Assembly: GCA_964017045.1 (NCBI GenBank)
Contig: OZ024797.1
Span: 11,749,062-11,813,061, forward strand
Source: Omphiscola glabra
Lineage: Eukaryota > Mollusca > Gastropoda > Lymnaeidae
Reading direction: 5' to 3'
Length of the DNA stretch: 64,000 nt
The notes beneath the pieces are model-generated. The model saw nothing but the letters and a program-made list of their open reading frames with translations. It was not told the DNA's origin and ran no database searches. The position numbers and the translations under genes were made by a program. This document shows, in pieces, positions 1 through 11,318 of the stretch. Positions within the stretch are counted from its first letter, which is position 1; every line of letters begins with the position of its first letter.

Positions 1-509
1 TAAAGAAAGGAAGCTGCAAATCTGTTTCGCGTTCGAGGTTTGTCAAAAATTATTCTACTTAAAATAAGACATTAGCGCCTACTAATTTTATCAGTAAAGG
101 GGGCATCCATTAATTATGTCAACAAAATAAATAGTTTAACAATGACAATGTAAGTATTTTTTGTAAGTCAGTGTAAGATTTATTTAATGTGTGTCTGTCT
201 GTGCACTGCAGATGGCTGGTCAGAATGTTAGCACACTTTGTTAGTGCAAGAGGCAGCAAGAGAAGTCAAATATTGGCCTCTCTTCACCTGTAGAAGTGTA
301 GATTCTGTTTGTAACAAGACTGCAAGAATAGAGCAATATGTTTGCGATCATGTTGCAGGTAAAGGACAAGGTTCAAGTGTCACATGCAGTATAGATTATG
401 ATAAATGATATTGATAGAGTCAGAGGAGGAATACGATATTTTTAGAAACTAGGGGAAAGTAAAGTGAGTAACAATAATTATAATAACATTAACATCGCTG
501 CTTGAACAG

Positions 510-575
510 ATTTGCAAAGTCTGTAACATCTATTTTGCATCACAAGTCATGTTGTAAAAGCATGTTCAACAGCAC
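510..575 (+). pseudogene. C2H2 zinc-finger relic inside the TIR element
   Basis: The frame starting at 513 reads C-x2-C-x12-H-x3-H, the exact spacing of a classical C2H2 finger. Cys codons lie at 513 and 522, His codons at 561 and 573. An in-frame TAA at 555 breaks it. It lies between the TIRs of the 99-1370 element, so it is probably what is left of a transposon-encoded DNA-binding protein rather than a host gene. The surrounding frame is not open. Confidence 0.4.
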
Positions 576-786
576 CGACAATGCCCTCTTGGGCATAAGA
601 AATTAGCACCTGCTCCTCAACAAAAAAGGATTCGACCAATGGGAGAAAGAGAGAGCTTATGACAATTATTGCTCACACAGACAATGCTTCTTTCTTAAGT
701 GCTGAATGATTAGATGAGGATGATATTGACTTGTCTGGTATATTAGTTTGGCAAGATGAAAATCAGCTACTATAGACTATGCCCAT

Positions 787-965
787 CAGGGGCGTCATTT
801 CAGGTTTTTTTTTAAGGGGGTGGGGGCAAAACCAAAAACTGTTCGGCTGGTTAAGTTGTTTATTACTAGAGGTGCCACAGTACATAGCAATTTAAATAAA
901 ACCTGCAAATTCGGGGGTGGGGGGGAGAGCAAATGCCCCCCTGCCCTACCCAAATGATGTCCCTG
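787..965. mobile_element. Nested MITE with 14-bp TIRs
   Basis: The left end caggggcgtcattt and the right end aaatgatgtccctg are inverted repeats matching at 12 of 14 positions. The 179-bp interior has G-rich and C-rich runs and no credible coding sequence; the apparent minus-strand ORF across it is a by-product. It lies inside the larger TIR element. Confidence 0.5.
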
Positions 966-1499
966 ATGCGCATTGTTATGATAAAGCAACACCTGGCTAC
1001 ACCATGGGAAGTTGATAGCAGCTAGAAACTATACTATAATTGTCAGCTATACTGACAATAATCTTATACTTCCACAAACAATGATATTTAGTCTTTAGCA
1101 ACCTTTTAATTTATTCTGCATTATAAAATTTAAGTGTAAAAACTTTTTAACTTGTTGATTAACAAGCTAAATATGTAATAAAATGTTTTTCCTACAATTT
1201 TGTGTCATTAAAATACATCAGCACAAAGTAAAATGTATTTATACATTTATTAATATTATAATTCATTGGGGGGGTTGACATAATTAGAGGGGGGGGGTCA
1301 TTGAAAGTTGTTGGCAAGGGGGTGGGTAAAAAATTGCTTAAAAAATGTTGACATAATTAATGGTGACCCCAAAGTGCATATATTATTTCTTAAGAATTTA
1401 ATTTTTTTGCATGAGATAACTAGCGTGTTTTCTTTATTAAATTAACTCCAGGCAATAATGCCTCAGTAATGGTAATTTAATAGTACTAATACTATACAC

Positions 1500-2196
1500 T
1501 TCGTAGATCTATGCCAGAGTTTCATAAAAGGATTCTTTTTCCGGATCTTCTGTATCTTTTGTGGGAGCATGTACATTTATAAATGTTATATTGAACATCT
1601 TTCCTCGCACACACAATCTTTCATTCTCTGGTTTGAAGCCAATGACTGCACTGACTTCTTCTTATTTCACAGCAAATCCTGTTCCTAGTGTGTTGGTTTA
1701 GTTGCCTCTATAAAATATGGTGTAGTCTTTTGTTTTGAGGATGTCTGAATTTTTCCATTAAATTTCTAGCAATGCAGCAATAGATATTTTATATTTAACC
1801 TGTTGCTTTACTAGGTTGGCTAAGGCCTAAGGCGCCTGCTCTAAACTGGCTTAGTACATTCAAGGTCGCAATTCAAAAATTATGTCGATATCCAGGCCTA
1901 GGTCAATTTCCATTGGCATCAGTCCGGGTTTTATTCTGTTGATTGGCTTCCGTAATATCAATTTTTTACATGGCCGGCTTGTTAGCCCTGCGCACAACTA
2001 TCTGGGGGGTTGCCCCTTACAGCTCTCTAGGTAGCTGCCTTAATTTTTGGGTAAGGTACCCTAGCCTTTATGGATCCCTCCACTTCCTACAAGGCAGTAG
2101 TTACTGATTTTGATCCGCCCTGTGTATTTTATTTCCCTGGTAGCCTCCATATCTGGTGGGCTTTCCCCTATCCGCCACCTGGGGAGGTGCTCAATG
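1500..2196 (-). mobile_element. LINE 5' region and endonuclease fragment (decayed)
   Basis: Read on the minus strand, 1760 down to 1500 gives, across frameshifts, residues typical of a non-LTR retrotransposon apurinic endonuclease: GFKPENERL, then FNITFINVHAPT, then a stretch ending FYETLA. The part 1975-2196 (minus) matches 48583-48825 (plus), including the shared gcccaccagatatgg and gggaaataaaata, so it is a repeated LINE 5' segment. The stretch 1800-1980 may hold a separate tRNA-like SINE insertion, not proven. Clade not assigned. Confidence 0.55.
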
Positions 2197-3354
2197 GAAA
2201 ATCAGTATCTCCACTTCAGCTCTTATATTTTTATATTTTGTAAATAAACATGTAGACTTTAGAATAGAGTATTTAAATTGTGCTAATAGGTCTATCCTAG
2301 CCCCCATGTTGCCCCCATTCCTATCTAACTTATTCAAGTAAAGTGGGGAAAAGCATATTGGGCCCAGGCTTATCAATGCCTTATAACCATTGTTTCTTTC
2401 AGACAATTTATGGGAGAAGGGGGATGGCATCTATCACCACCAAAATTAGACATAATTCCACCCAGGACCTGTGCTTTTTGTTATTCCTTAAGTATTAGGG
2501 GCCATCAATAATGATGTCATGCACAATCTGTTGAAAAAAGGTGCCATATGCTGTTTGAGTGTTTTTTATGACAAAAAGGTATTTCCCAGGACCATCTGTG
2601 ACTTTTTCGCCCCACCATACTTAAACATAAATTCATTGCCCTTGTGGCTCCCCCTGTTGCCTTTTTTTTGTAGATCTGCGAGAGAGCAGAAATTGAAGAT
2701 GCCAAAGGCTCCCTAATGAAAATGGAGTTGGGGGTGTTCAGTGAGCCAAACCCCAGAAAATTTTTGATAGTTTCAAAATGCAGGGTTGCCCTATGGTGCA
2801 TACCAAATTAGTTTTGCATCATTTTTACTAAATCGGCTAGCAACTGAAGAGATGTTAGAGGAAATATAGGTGTCCTTTGACCTGGTGGTTTTTATAGAAA
2901 TCCTTTTATCTTTTTATAATTTTAAATTCAAACTATTTATTTGTTTACGCTACTTCATTAATAAATGAATATTTTTAAAAAATATTTCTGTTCCAAAAAG
3001 TTGTTCATCACAACAACAAAAAAAGCACTGTTTTAAAAGAATCATCGCTATAAGTATAATTATTATCCTTTGCATTTATTTAAAATTTAAATATTTCTTA
3101 GCTTTACAGATAGAAAAAAGTGAGCAAATACTGTTTTATAGAAAGGTCTATAGATTTTTTGTTTGTTTTGTTATATAAATTTAATACTAGTTAGTCATTT
3201 TATTTTTAATCCTAAATATCTGTGATCTACCTTCCTACTGCTACTCTAAGCAGTTATCCTCAGATCAATTACATAATTAGAAAATGTTTCAATGTTGGAT
3301 TAGCCATTGTGTTTTATACTTTTATTAGAAAATGTTACTTTATCCTCCTTTTAG
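2197..3354. other. AT-rich stretch with short repeat debris, no gene seen
   Basis: No coding region is supported. At 2498-2520 the start ggggccatcaataatgatgt resembles the terminal sequences of small DNA transposons found elsewhere in the window, but no convincing partner end was found. The last bases before 3355 form a polypyrimidine tract ending in ttttag, the acceptor for the BTB gene's first visible exon. Confidence 0.4.
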
Positions 3355-3386
3355 GCAACTGTCTGGCATTGAAATTGTCACTCAAA

Positions 3387-5681
3387 ATGAAGTCCTGCAT
3401 ACCAGCAAAAGATAAAGATGAAGAAGAGATGAACCAAGAAGTTCCACAAAATTTTATCCCACCCAGTCAGCCTCGTAGTAATGCAGCTAATTCAACACAG
3501 CCTACATCTGCTCGTCAAAGAGATTCATCACCCATATCGTGGCAACCCACATCAGTCCCAAGACGCATCTCTTCTCCTCCTCAGACGCCAACACTTCCCA
3601 CTGCCAAGCTAAGTGAACATCACAACTGGCAAGCGTCAGTGAACAGTGTCCATGAAAGAAATGCAGTCATGTTTAACAACCCTCTCATGGCAGATGTTTT
3701 TTTTACTGTTGGGGTAACTGGTCATCAAAAGAGAATTCCAGGTCACAAATTTATCCTTGGTTCAGGGAGTTCTGTTTTCTTTGCTATGTTATTTGGCGGT
3801 CTGGCAGAAGAAGTCAAGATTATGGAGATCAACATACCAGATGTGGAACCAACTGCTTTTCTTAATTTATTAAGGTGGGTTTATGGTTTTTGTTATAAGT
3901 TAATTAATGGCCTTTTTTCTTTTCTATAAACATTGCTCCTCCAAAAGTTTATTAGGAATAACTTAAAACCAGTTTTAAAAAAAATTAAAATATGTTCTTG
4001 TTTACTTAAATTATTGAACATTTTCTGAAATTTGCAGCATAATATTTGAAATAGCATTTTTTTTTTCTAATCCTTTTCTTAATTTGACAATGACTTCAAA
4101 TGTATAATTTGGAATGAAATTATAATGGAAAATTCAATGTCCAGCTGGCTCACTGTTTTATCCTCCTGAACTGAAATGTATTTGCCTCTTTTTATGCCAT
4201 TACTGAAATAACTATCAAACTCTCCTTAAAACTACCTTGAACTATCAGTACACTTCTATTAATATCACTGGTGCCTCTCTCCCATGATCAGCAAGGCACC
4301 ATACTGAAAGTTAACACTGTGTAGGCGTGGGCCAGAAATATACCAATGTTGGCATGCACAATCAAACTTAGGTTGAATACTTTAGACAGCATGATTAAAT
4401 TCAACATGACTATCAATTATACTGAGGTCAGGTTTAAATTCAAGTATTAAGTATTTCAATTTTCACCTTAACACTTGTCTTCCTAATTTTCCTTTTTGTA
4501 TAAACTTATTTCAAATCAATTGTTGGAGCTCTCTTGATTTTACATCTGTTTTTGGTTGCTATGCATCTCTCATTGATAACTTTATGTTTCACAACTATAA
4601 TTATCCACGTCTCTACCTTCTTTTTTTTTTTTTTTTTTTTTTAAATAGATTTTTATACTGTGATGAAATCTGGATCGAAGCTGACACCGTTCTGGCCACC
4701 CTCTATGCTGCAAAGAAATATATTGTGCCTCAGCTTGCGAAAGCTTGTGTTCGTTACCTTGAAACAAGTCTCAGTGCTAAAAATGCATGTGTTCTTTTAA
4801 GTCAAGGTCGGTTATTTGAGGAAGTAGAACTTATGCAGCGATGCTGGGAAGTTATTGATGCACAAGCTGAAGAGTCACTACTTTCTGAAGGCTTTACTGA
4901 TATTGATAAGCGAACTTTAGAAACCATTTTGTCTCGAGAAACACTGAACACAAAAGAACTCAGTATATTTAATGCTGTGTGTAGATGGGCGAAGACAGAA
5001 TGCATGCGGCAAGACTTTAACCCAACACCCCAGAATCAGAGACGTGTGCTAGGAGAATGTATTCATCTCATTAGATTCCCTTCTATGTCTCTTGAAGATT
5101 TTGCCAATGGCCCTGCCCAAACAGGTATCTTAACACTACAAGAGTGCCATGATCTTTTTCTTCACTTCACTGCACAACAGTCACCAAAGTTACCATTCAA
5201 CAAGCTGAACAGAAAAGGCCTGTCACAGTACAGAGTTCACAGGTTTCAGTCATCAGCTTACCGTAGCAATCAGTGGCGATACCGTGGCCGCTGTGACAGT
5301 ATTCAGTTTTCAGTGGACAGAAGAATTTTTATCGCTGGATTTGGGCTCTATGGATCCAGCAATGCTGCTTCAGAGTATAAAGTCAAGATAGAATTAAAAA
5401 GGAATGGATTAGTTGAAGGGCAATGCTCCACAAAATTCTTGTCGGATGGCTCAAGCAATACCTTTCCAGTTTTATTTGAAAGTCCAGTGCAGATAGAAAC
5501 GGAGACATTTTATACAGCAAGTGTGATTCTAGAGGGTAAAGAGTTGAGTTATTTTGGTCAAGAAGGTTGCGCTGAAATTCAGTGTGGAAAGGTCACCTTC
5601 CAATTCCAGTGCTCATCTGACAGCACTAATGGAACTGGCGTCCAAGGTGGACAAATACCAGAGTTAATTTTCTATTGTTAA
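3387..5681 (+). CDS. BTB-BACK-PHR domain protein, BTBD3/BTBD6-like
   Basis: Two coding exons, 3387-3874 and 4649-5681, give 506 aa. The donor aag|gtgggt and acceptor aatag|attttta join in phase to read LLRFLYCDEI, which is the BTBD3/6 sequence. Order: a Ser/Pro-rich N-terminus (about 1-90), BTB (about 100-205), BACK (about 205-310), and a C-terminal PHR domain with QSSAYRSNQWRYRGRCDS and the ending VQGGQIPELIFYC. BTBD family members are cytoplasmic adaptors that bind Cullin-3 through BTB and recruit targets through PHR. Met at 3387 is chosen because an acceptor at 3353-3354 precedes it; a further upstream coding exon cannot be excluded. Assignment between BTBD3 and BTBD6 needs a tree. Confidence 0.95.
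3875..4648 (+). other. Intron of the BTB-BACK-PHR gene
   Basis: A GT-AG intron of 774 bases whose acceptor is preceded by an uninterrupted run of over 20 T. The interior is AT-rich with no recognised repeat or gene. Confidence 0.85.
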
Positions 5682-8342
5682 TGAAGCACTGGTAGCCTTT
5701 GAAATCCATTTTTTAAAGCAAAGCTCAAAGCTTATTTTCATTGCTCCCTTTAGGCCTGTGCCAGTCAAAATTAGCTGTATGTAAAACTATATATCAACTT
5801 TATATAATCTTGTATTTGGAATGCCTATTCTATCTTACGTTATGGCACCATCCATAAATTATTTAGTACAAAAATATTTTTTAAATGCATAAAATCTCAT
5901 CCCCTACTATTTGACACCATAAATGTTTAGACACACCATTATGCACTACACCCTGTCCTGCAAAGCTATTATTAGCTTTTTATCACACATTTTCCAGAAG
6001 ATAGATTCACTTTGACATTCAAATAATTAAAACGTGGCCCCATCTGAGATTTTCAGTAAATTGCCCCACTTTTTAACAAAATTTCGGTGTATGATTTACC
6101 CATTGGAAATGATTCTTTGTTGTTTTTTTTTGTATAATAACTGTAAATTATGTACATTTTGTTATTTTGCATGCATTAGATAAAATAAAATTGATTTGCA
6201 GTGATTCAAGTTTCAAGACTGACAGCTTAGCAACAGTGTATAATTTCCTCTGGTTACATTATGTACTGTAATGGATACTGATTCTCAATTGATTTTTATA
6301 AATTATTTTGAATTTTTATCTTGGATGAAGGCAATCCACATTCTGCTTTTTTTTTTTTTTTTTAACTACAGGCAGATGGGATAACAAAACACAATGGTTA
6401 TTTCTAAAGTCAAAGTGTCTGGGATCAGTGGTGAATAACTGTGGCATGATGATAAGCTCCCATTTGCTTTCCTTAATACATCTTTAACAAATTAATCATA
6501 CAACTACACTATATATAAAGAATCTATTTAGGTATATGTGCCCACTAAGATACTGTGCTTAAAATGCATTCTTCTTATTAAACAGATTGTAGCCAAATTA
6601 AATTAGTTTAGTACCTCTAAAAATATAAATACAGTGCATTGAAAGTATTATCTATCAACTTGTGGCTTTTCAGTGCAAAGTATGATTTATGACATGGGTA
6701 AGTGTGATGAGTGCTAACAATTTTTTTAACAATGCATAAATATTTGAGGCACATCCACTAAAGTACTCCTTGACTTAACCCAGTACAATATTTGTTGGAT
6801 TTGATAATTCACCTAGTTTTTGTCCACACTATCCTTACTTATCTGAACAAAGTACGAAAGAACAATGAGTAAATTTAGGTTTCTTTAGGATGATGGAAAA
6901 AAAAGCTGTTTCCAGTCTTTCGATTCAAGCTTCCATATACATTGTTCCACTATTTCCTGAAATTAATCTCTCTATAATATGGTCAGTAGCTATGTAAAGG
7001 CTATGTGTTATTTAGAATCCAGTGAAGTAGTATTGATTTTTCATCTTTGTATATATATTTTACTTTAAAGTTAAATTATGTTAAAATTTTAAAAATTCAT
7101 GACGACTGTGTAATATCCAGTATTTGATAAAAATCCGGCCTGCTGTAGTTGTTATGCATTTTTTGTTTTTGATAATTATCTTTAACCTGTGATAAAAAAT
7201 ATTGAATAATTTATTTCTTAAGATTCACATGTCAGTGGTGTTAATTTGGAGAACAATGTCTTCTTTTTGTTTGTTAAATAACTTATTCTCATGTGGGTTT
7301 ATATTGAAGAATGATTGTCAACATGTGAATTATTGCATGTAAATGTAAGATTTCATTTTTATTCTTATAATAAAAAAACCAACATAGAAAATTTGTGTCT
7401 CAACAACAGTTAGGTACGTATCTTTACTCTACAATACCATTATGTTCTGCATGCTGAACTAGCACCTATTGTTAATTTTTCCGAACACCAAGATGTGTTG
7501 TAGGTGCATCTATGTTTGCCCTGTGAAGAGGTTGTCTTCATCCGATGTTGCATCATTATCAGCCATACTTCATAGCGGATGCCTGATCAAGTTTTCTTCT
7601 CTGAAAGATTTTTTAAAGATTTTTCATGTAACATAATTTATAAGGAAATTTAGATAAGTGTCTCACTTGACAGTTATATTAGATGTTATTGACCCTCTAT
7701 ATATTCAATGCATTAAACTGTAAATATTTGAGTGGGCTTCCTGTAATTTTGTTAAATCCCTGTGCATAGCCAACACAACAGCGGCTGTATACAGTGCACA
7801 GAGTAGTAGTCTATCCTCTGCTGTACCTTTACCCTCACAGACATGCAATCTGGTTTTCAAAGTCTGCCACACCTGCTACAGTTTAAATAAAACTAATTTG
7901 ATTTTTAAAATTTTTTTTATGTACCATACAACATATTTCAATTGTGAATTTAATATTATTTACAGAGTACTGCCTTGAAATACTTAAATATATTATGCCT
8001 AGACAATTCACTCAGTTGGTTCATCAATGTCCCTAAAGTATTCTGAATAGTGAGTGGGGCAAGATGTAACATTTCAGCTTCTTACCTCTATGTGATGTAA
8101 TTGTAATCCATTGTGATGATAACTACATAGTGTTGCAGTAGAATGTTGTAAAATAAAGTGAAATAAATGTTTGTATTTGAATCAACCAAGTTTTTTTCAA
8201 AAAGAACACTTTTAGTTTGTGTTGTCATACATGGATTTGATAGAATTTGGAAGCTGCTAATGTATGAGGGACTGCGTGAAAGTGGGATGTTATGTCATGC
8301 AGTCAAATATTCAACACTTTGGCTCTTGCTAGTCTGTTAAAC
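5682..8342 (+). other. 3' UTR and 3' flank of the BTB-BACK-PHR gene
   Basis: No coding sequence is seen. Candidate AATAAA poly(A) signals occur near 6184, 7367 and twice near 8152-8166; the last pair is followed by a T/G-rich stretch and would imply a 3' UTR of about 2.5 kb. A fragment near 5845 (caccatccataaattattt) resembles a small DNA transposon terminus. RNA evidence would decide which end is used. Confidence 0.4.
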
Positions 8343-8767
8343 CAGATGTTCCCAAATATTGTTCAACTCTCTGTGCCCTTTCTGAGCATAGGTTTTCCCA
8401 AGCCCCCCCCCCCCCCCCCCCCCCCGTACTACATTAGCCTAATTCTAACTAATACGTAGCCTACACTGAAAAATAGTAAATAATGTTTTTTTAAATTTAT
8501 TAAGTGTTAGGCAACTACTAAAAAGTATATGTCAAAACAGTTGTATTACTTTGTGAGTTACCAGTTGTCAAAACAGTTGTATTACTTGGTGAGTTACCAG
8601 TTGTCAAAACAGTTGTATTACTTGGTGAGTTACCAGTTGGCATAAGATCCACTATATTTTGCATCTTTTAACATTTAATGGAAATAAAAATATGAACATT
8701 TCGTAACGCCCCCATAAGGAAACTGCACTTCCCAGGGACATCTTTGCACAAATTTTGGGAACCTTTG
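8343..8767. mobile_element. hAT-type MITE with 8-bp target-site duplication
   Basis: The left end cagatgttcccaaa and right end tttgggaacctttg are inverted repeats (12 of 14). They are flanked by tgttaaac (8335-8342) and tgttgaac (8768-8775), an 8-bp duplication with one mismatch. CAG-type ends with 8-bp duplications are the hAT hallmark. The 425-bp body contains a run of 23 C (about 8403-8425) and a 36-bp tandem repeat, and no transposase. Confidence 0.75.
8530..8638. repeat. 36-bp tandem repeat, three copies
   Basis: Three contiguous units of about 36 bases, each containing gtcaaaacagttgtattact followed by (g/t)gtgagttacca. Copies 2 and 3 are identical and copy 1 differs at a few positions. 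The array lies inside the hAT-type MITE. Confidence 0.85.
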
Positions 8768-9626
8768 TGTTGAACTTTGGAATATTTGAAAATTTTCATA
8801 CCCTTGAGATGAAAAAATCGTTATTTCTATGTTCTTTTAATTGTTTTTTTATCAGTAGTTAAGATAAATTTATATTCAGGGGGCTGTAACAGGTAATGAT
8901 CAATTGGAGACACAACGTTGTTGTTTTTCTTTGGGGCGAGGAGTTGCCGTCACACGTAGGACAAAGATTGAGGACCACATGTGATCTGACATTTTGAGAC
9001 CACCTGCCCAATTTGGTTTCCTTTACTTGTTTAAATTATTAATACTCTGATATTACACCTGCAATGACTTTCAACCATTTTTCATTTAAATTTAAAGGGC
9101 GACCCATGTGTGGGTAACGTAATTAGGGTGCCATTTTTCCTTGAATGTGGAGCCCTATTAAACATCAGTCAAATAAATTATAGAGTGAAACTTTAAATGT
9201 TGTTTAAAGTTAAAGCAATGATGCAGCAATATCCAGTGGCTGCTAAAACTTATAGCAAAAGACATCGAGAGGTGATGGTGATTATTGCATGTAGAGAAAA
9301 TGCTATTTCATGCGCTGTGTGGTAAGACTAGACAGTCGGTTCAATAATAAAATAAATAAGGAAGTTATAAATTCATCAGATACTTTGCGCTGTTGCAAAA
9401 GAGGAACCTTTGGCTCATCAACGTGAAGATTTTTGTTTAAAATACCAATACAAATAAACAATAACAATTGGTAGAAATAAATATACTAAGTACTAACAAT
9501 TATTAAATTAAGTCTGTATCCATTCTTTATTAAATTATGAAATATCTAAATTGACGTAGATTCTAATTACGTTGCAAATTGAAAATTTGTTCACGAAATG
9601 ATTTGAAAATGTAATAAATTAAAATA

Positions 9627-9814
9627 AATAATTTACGGACTATAAGACTCACTTTTTTGTTCGAACAATTGCCTCCAAAATTCTAGTGCGTCTTATACTC
9701 GAACTTAATATAAATAGTAAAAATTATGTTTGTTTTTTTAATTGCTTAAAATTAAAGTGCGTCTTATAGTCCGTAGCGTCATATTCATATATTTATAGTC
9801 CGTAAAATACGGTA
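9627..9814. mobile_element. MITE with cttatagtccgta-type inverted ends
   Basis: The left part reads atttacggactataagactc and the right part agtgcgtcttatagtccgta, an inverted pair. A second right-hand copy, tttatagtccgtaaaatacg, ends near 9814. The 188-bp body is AT-rich and non-coding. A related, more diverged sequence ending in aaaatacggtaa lies at 16229-16333. Confidence 0.55.
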
Positions 9815-9884
9815 TTCAATGAAAAATAACATGATTAATTAATTTTTCTTTTTATTTATCTTTTTTCGGGGGGGGGGGGGATGT

Positions 9885-10003
9885 AAATAAATTTGACATA
9901 ATTAGGGGGCCTTTAAAGTTTGACAGTTGTTGACAAGGGGCAGGGGTAGGGGTAAAAAAATTGTCTTAAAATTTTGACATAATTAATGGACGGCCCCTTA
10001 GAA
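9885..10003. repeat. Second copy of the right terminus of the 99-1370 element
   Basis: The segment matches 1262-1370: both contain ttgacataatta, then gttgttgacaagggg or a close variant, then ttgacataattaatgg and a terminal block ending in cccc. No matching left end with the same inverted sequence was found nearby, so it is probably a partial copy. A run of G lies just before it (9868-9879). Confidence 0.55.
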
Positions 10004-10620
10004 GCTTAAACATGTTCTTAAAATCCAGTGCGGGAGCATTTGCTTCCATCCCCTGGTCCCAAACCACATAAACCTCAGCTCCACTCCTTATTCCAACTAA
10101 CTTCATTAGACCTTTCCCACCTCTCCCTAAACTAATCTTTTCCCAACCCTGACCTTTCTCACTAAGCCCAACCAGATTCCCTCGGCAGTATCCACAACAT
10201 ATTCCATCTTCGCTACTCTTGCTCTCTCTCTCTCTCCGTGTGTGTATGTTTTTATGTGTGTGTATAGGATGTGATACAAATATCCTTTTTTTCTGGTTCT
10301 GGTTAGGTACGTTGCTGCATCCATAAACTGGCATATGTGCAACGGTTTGGGAAGCGATGTTGCCAATCTAACGGCTCCTAGCAGATGCCAGGGCGGCCTT
10401 GAAGCTTTCGATCGTTGTCGAGTTCACGGCGGTATTGTCCAGGTTGTTCCAAGCAATTATGGTGCGTGGAAAGAATGACTGCTTATGTTGCACTGTGTTA
10501 CTCCGAGGCACAGTGAAGCATTTTTTATTGTTTCGGGTGTAATTTCTCATGGGGTTGTCAGAGGTTAAGTGACTGTTTGGCTCTAATTAATCGGCCTGGC
10601 TTCTGTGGGGTAAGATAATT
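10004..10620 (-). mobile_element. LINE 3' fragment (RT C-terminus plus 3' UTR)
   Basis: On the minus strand 10550-10368 encodes 60 residues including SFFPRTIIAWNNLDNTAVNS and STTIESFKAAL, the pattern seen at the C-terminus of many jockey/CR1-like LINE reverse transcriptases. Upstream residues to about 10620 continue with frameshifts. The part 10004-10367 would be its 3' UTR; it includes a (CT)n/(GT)n stretch at 10215-10263. The fragment is strongly 5'-truncated. Longer minus-strand ORFs in the 3' UTR have no recognisable domain. Confidence 0.5.
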
Positions 10621-11224
10621 GTTTTTTAAATCCAAAGACTATATAGAAGGGTCATCACCCCTTTACGTTTCTTGAGATAGTTGCAACAAAGTCAAAATCC
10701 GCCCCACACATCACAAACTCTACTACCCAACTGCATAGTCTGCATACCCTCCACGATGCCGTGCTAGTGATTGGAATTCAATAGTTCTTCTTAGAAGTTT
10801 AAATGGCCTAGCTTGAAACCTTCTAATTTTTCATACACCCCTCTCTAGTTGACTCGGGGTTTACTAGGGCTATGTCAATATTGTGTAACAATAAATACTA
10901 GGCCCTAATCGTCAATATGAGGTAGAATTGTAATCACTTATTATTTATTTTATTTCGTGAGGTACGTCGACAATGACAATGCTTATTTATATATGAATAT
11001 GTTGATTATGAAAAATCGCTGTTTTTTATCGAAATATATTATAAACATAATAAACTGTTACAGACAATTTTATTAATGTACAGAAGCTGCGGTTATTCAT
11101 TAAAGTTATTGATATTAAATTAATGTTTAATATTTATTTTCTTCTGCATCATATTTTAGAGTTTTTAATCTTACGGTAATTAGTGATGAAGTTGACCTTT
11201 ATTGCGCATGATCATCAAAAGTTA

Positions 11225-11260
11225 CATGTGTACTTCCGGTGTTTACTTCCTTCGTTGTTA
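11225..11260 (+). promoter_or_regulatory. Candidate promoter with ETS-like site
   Basis: The motif acttccggt matches an ETS-family core (CCGGAAGT on the other strand), common at metazoan housekeeping start sites. It lies about 85 bases upstream of a short ATG exon with a strong donor (caa|gtaagt at 11351). It could serve the possible micropeptide gene, the downstream Kelch gene, or both. Motif only; no direct evidence of initiation. Confidence 0.35.
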
Positions 11261-11318
11261 GCCTTGCAATTTTTTCTTGAACTTGCGTTTCAATATCATT
11301 AAAATAAGAAACTAACGA

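Larger units (their letters stand above)
99..1370. mobile_element. Decayed TIR DNA transposon with zinc-finger relic
   Basis: The two ends are inverted copies of each other. The left end runs gggggcatccattaatta, and the right end, read on the minus strand, runs ggggtcaccattaattat; the match continues for about 25 bases. The element is about 1.27 kb. Its interior is mostly non-coding and AT-rich, but 510-575 (+) encodes a zinc-finger pattern interrupted by a stop. A shorter MITE (787-965) is nested inside. A related right terminus is seen at 9885-10003. The superfamily is not assigned; no transposase catalytic domain is readable. Confidence 0.6.

Noticed and set aside
795..992. Minus-strand ORF as a small gene
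   Set aside because: It lies over the nested MITE and has homopolymer-driven composition.
1810..1870. Intact tRNA gene
   Set aside because: ggctaaggcctaaggcgcct and ggtcgcaattcaaa resemble tRNA boxes, but the cloverleaf cannot be completed; at most a SINE relic.
9966..10366. Two overlapping minus-strand ORFs as genes
   Set aside because: They fall in the 3' UTR of the LINE fragment and across a microsatellite, with no domain.
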